A stretch of DNA of 15,748 bases from Gammaproteobacteria bacterium (GTDB lineage: Bacteria; Pseudomonadota; Gammaproteobacteria; BMS3Bbin11): positions 1 to 15,748 of the forward strand of contig DAOVWW010000004.1 in NCBI GenBank assembly GCA_030636465.1, given 5' to 3'. Shown piece by piece: positions 14,544 to 15,748 of the stretch. The position numbers and the translations under genes were made by a program. The number at the start of each line of letters is the position of its first letter. Within the stretch, counting starts at the first letter, position 1. Under the pieces are notes generated by a model. The model was not told where the DNA came from, searched no databases, and saw nothing but the letters and a program-made list of their open reading frames with translations.

Positions 14544-15748
14544 ATGCTTACTTCACTCTATCTGAGAAATTTTGTCATCGTCCGCGAGGCCGAATTGTCC
14601 CTGGCTGGCGGCATGAGCGCAATCACCGGTGAAACGGGAGCAGGTAAATCAATACTCATTGACGCATTAACCCTGGTACTTGGTGGGCGAACTTCAAGTG
14701 ATGTTATACGGCATACCGAAGAACAGGCTGAAATCATTGCCTCTTTTGATCTTGGTAACTGTGCAGATGCAATGGACTGGCTTAAAGAGCAGGAACTCGA
14801 TGACGAACAGGATTGTATCATTCGCAGGATACTGCGCCGTACGGGGCCCAGCAGGGGCTTCATTAATGGCCGTCCGGTTGCCATGCAGCAACTAAAACAA
14901 CTCGGGGACTTGCTGGTGGATATACATGGCCAGCATGAGCACCAGTCACTACTACGGACTGACGACCAGCGTAACATGCTGGATTCAATAACCGGGCATC
15001 AGCCCGATGTAGACCTCCTCGCCAAGCGTTACGATAGTCTACGAGATTGTCAGCAGCAACTGGATAAGCTGCGCAACATGGAAAACAAAGGCGAAGACCA
15101 GCTGGAATTATTACGCTACCAGGTCAATGAGCTAGAGCAGCTGGCACTGGAAGAAAATGAGGTCGCTAGCCTGGAGGAAGAACACCGACGCCTGGCAAAT
15201 GCCAGTGACCTGATTAGCGGTATCAATGAAAACCTGCATGAGTTAAGTAATGACCGGGACAGTGGTGTAGAGCAATATCTAAATCAGGCCATCAACAAAC
15301 TGCAGCAACTGGAGCGTTTTGACCCAACTTTATCTGAAATCAGACAGATACTGCTCACTGCCAGTATTCAGGTAGACGAGGCAATTGGACAGCTTAAGCA
15401 CTATATCGAACAGATGGATACCAACCCACAACGGCTGGAATGGGTGAATCAACGCATGGGCAGCATTCATGACCTGGCGCGTAAACACCGGGTCAACCCC
15501 TCAGAGCTACCTGCTCAGCTGGAAAGCCTTAAAAAGCAGCTAGATGACCTTGAACGAAGTGAAATACGTGTCATAGAACTTGAGCAGGAAATTGTATCTT
15601 TACTGCAGAGTTATAAAAAACAGTCTGAGAAGGTCTCCAGACAACGAACACAGACAGCAGCCAGACTTTCTGAAGAAGTCACGGCTAGAATGCAGGGGCT
15701 GGGCATGGAGGGTGGAGCATTTGTTATCACCGTCAGCGATGTGAATGA
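14544..15748 (+). CDS. recN: DNA repair protein RecN, N-terminal part (3' end outside window)
   Basis: RecN is an SMC-like ATPase that acts at double-strand breaks with RecA. The first 401 codons are present; the reading frame stays open to the window edge. The N-terminus MLTSLYLRNFVIVREAELSL leads to the Walker A motif GETGAGKS (29-36). Next come GPSRGFINGRPV and the conserved DIHGQHEHQSLL (about 130-141). A long coiled coil follows (about 160-385), rich in Glu, Gln and Leu, as expected for the SMC arm. The Walker B and ABC signature lie beyond the window. It sits 19 bases after nadK, probably in the same transcript. The Shine-Dalgarno is weak (GAGG, 13 bases before ATG). No LexA box (CTGT-N8-ACAG) was found in the nadK-recN gap or upstream of nadK. 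Confidence 0.97.
   Translation, partial: MLTSLYLRNFVIVREAELSLAGGMSAITGETGAGKSILIDALTLVLGGRTSSDVIRHTEEQAEIIASFDLGNCADAMDWLKEQELDDEQDCIIRRILRRTGPSRGFINGRPVAMQQLKQLGDLLVDIHGQHEHQSLLRTDDQRNMLDSITGHQPDVDLLAKRYDSLRDCQQQLDKLRNMENKGEDQLELLRYQVNELEQLALEENEVASLEEEHRRLANASDLISGINENLHELSNDRDSGVEQYLNQAINKLQQLERFDPTLSEIRQILLTASIQVDEAIGQLKHYIEQMDTNPQRLEWVNQRMGSIHDLARKHRVNPSELPAQLESLKKQLDDLERSEIRVIELEQEIVSLLQSYKKQSEKVSRQRTQTAARLSEEVTARMQGLGMEGGAFVITVSDVN

Noticed and set aside
1..15748. CRISPR arrays, tRNA or rRNA genes, prophage or integrase genes
   Set aside because: No spaced direct repeats, tRNA-like cloverleaf or rRNA sequence was recognised; the only mobile-element protein trace is the IS3 remnant.

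Overview
This window looks like a chromosomal segment of a sulfur-oxidising gammaproteobacterium. The clearest lineage clue is a glycine/tyrosine-rich exported protein of the sulfur-globule type (4509-5138). A periplasmic DsrE/F-like protein and the HypE hydrogenase maturase fit the same lifestyle. The block grpE, nadK, recN next to dnaK-dnaJ is a typical gammaproteobacterial arrangement, here with hrcA inserted upstream of grpE.

Layout, left to right. Positions 1-1153 are an accessory edge: the 3' end of a family 8 glycosyltransferase gene, a small unrecognised ORF, the last 28 codons of a decayed IS3-family transposase, and about 330 bases without a convincing gene but with a strong hairpin. 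An isolated hypE follows (1154-2161, +). It converges, across a REP-doublet element, on a minus-strand pair: a secreted vWA-like protein and a four-TM coiled-coil membrane protein (2315-4338). I cannot assign this pair to a named family.

Upstream of the pair, on the same strand, are a 69-bp inverted-repeat element, a UUCG-loop terminator, the sulfur-globule gene and its well-formed sigma70-type promoter. Then come nadC and an alanine/glycine:cation symporter gene (agcS). They are separated by a 162-bp near-perfect palindrome whose edge abuts the nadC start codon and carries its ribosome-binding site. A 7-bp tandem repeat lies just upstream of the agcS ribosome-binding site, followed by the dsrE-like gene.

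The right half is conserved housekeeping DNA. The heat-shock cluster hrcA-grpE-dnaK-dnaJ runs on the minus strand, with two sigma32-like promoters and a terminator between dnaK and dnaJ. Diverging from it are nadK and recN (+), and recN runs off the window end.

The strongest leads for something undescribed are the vWA/coiled-coil membrane pair and the palindromic elements that share AAGGxxAyCTCTA-type ends and sit directly in gene leaders. Everything here comes from reading the sequence; no database search was run.
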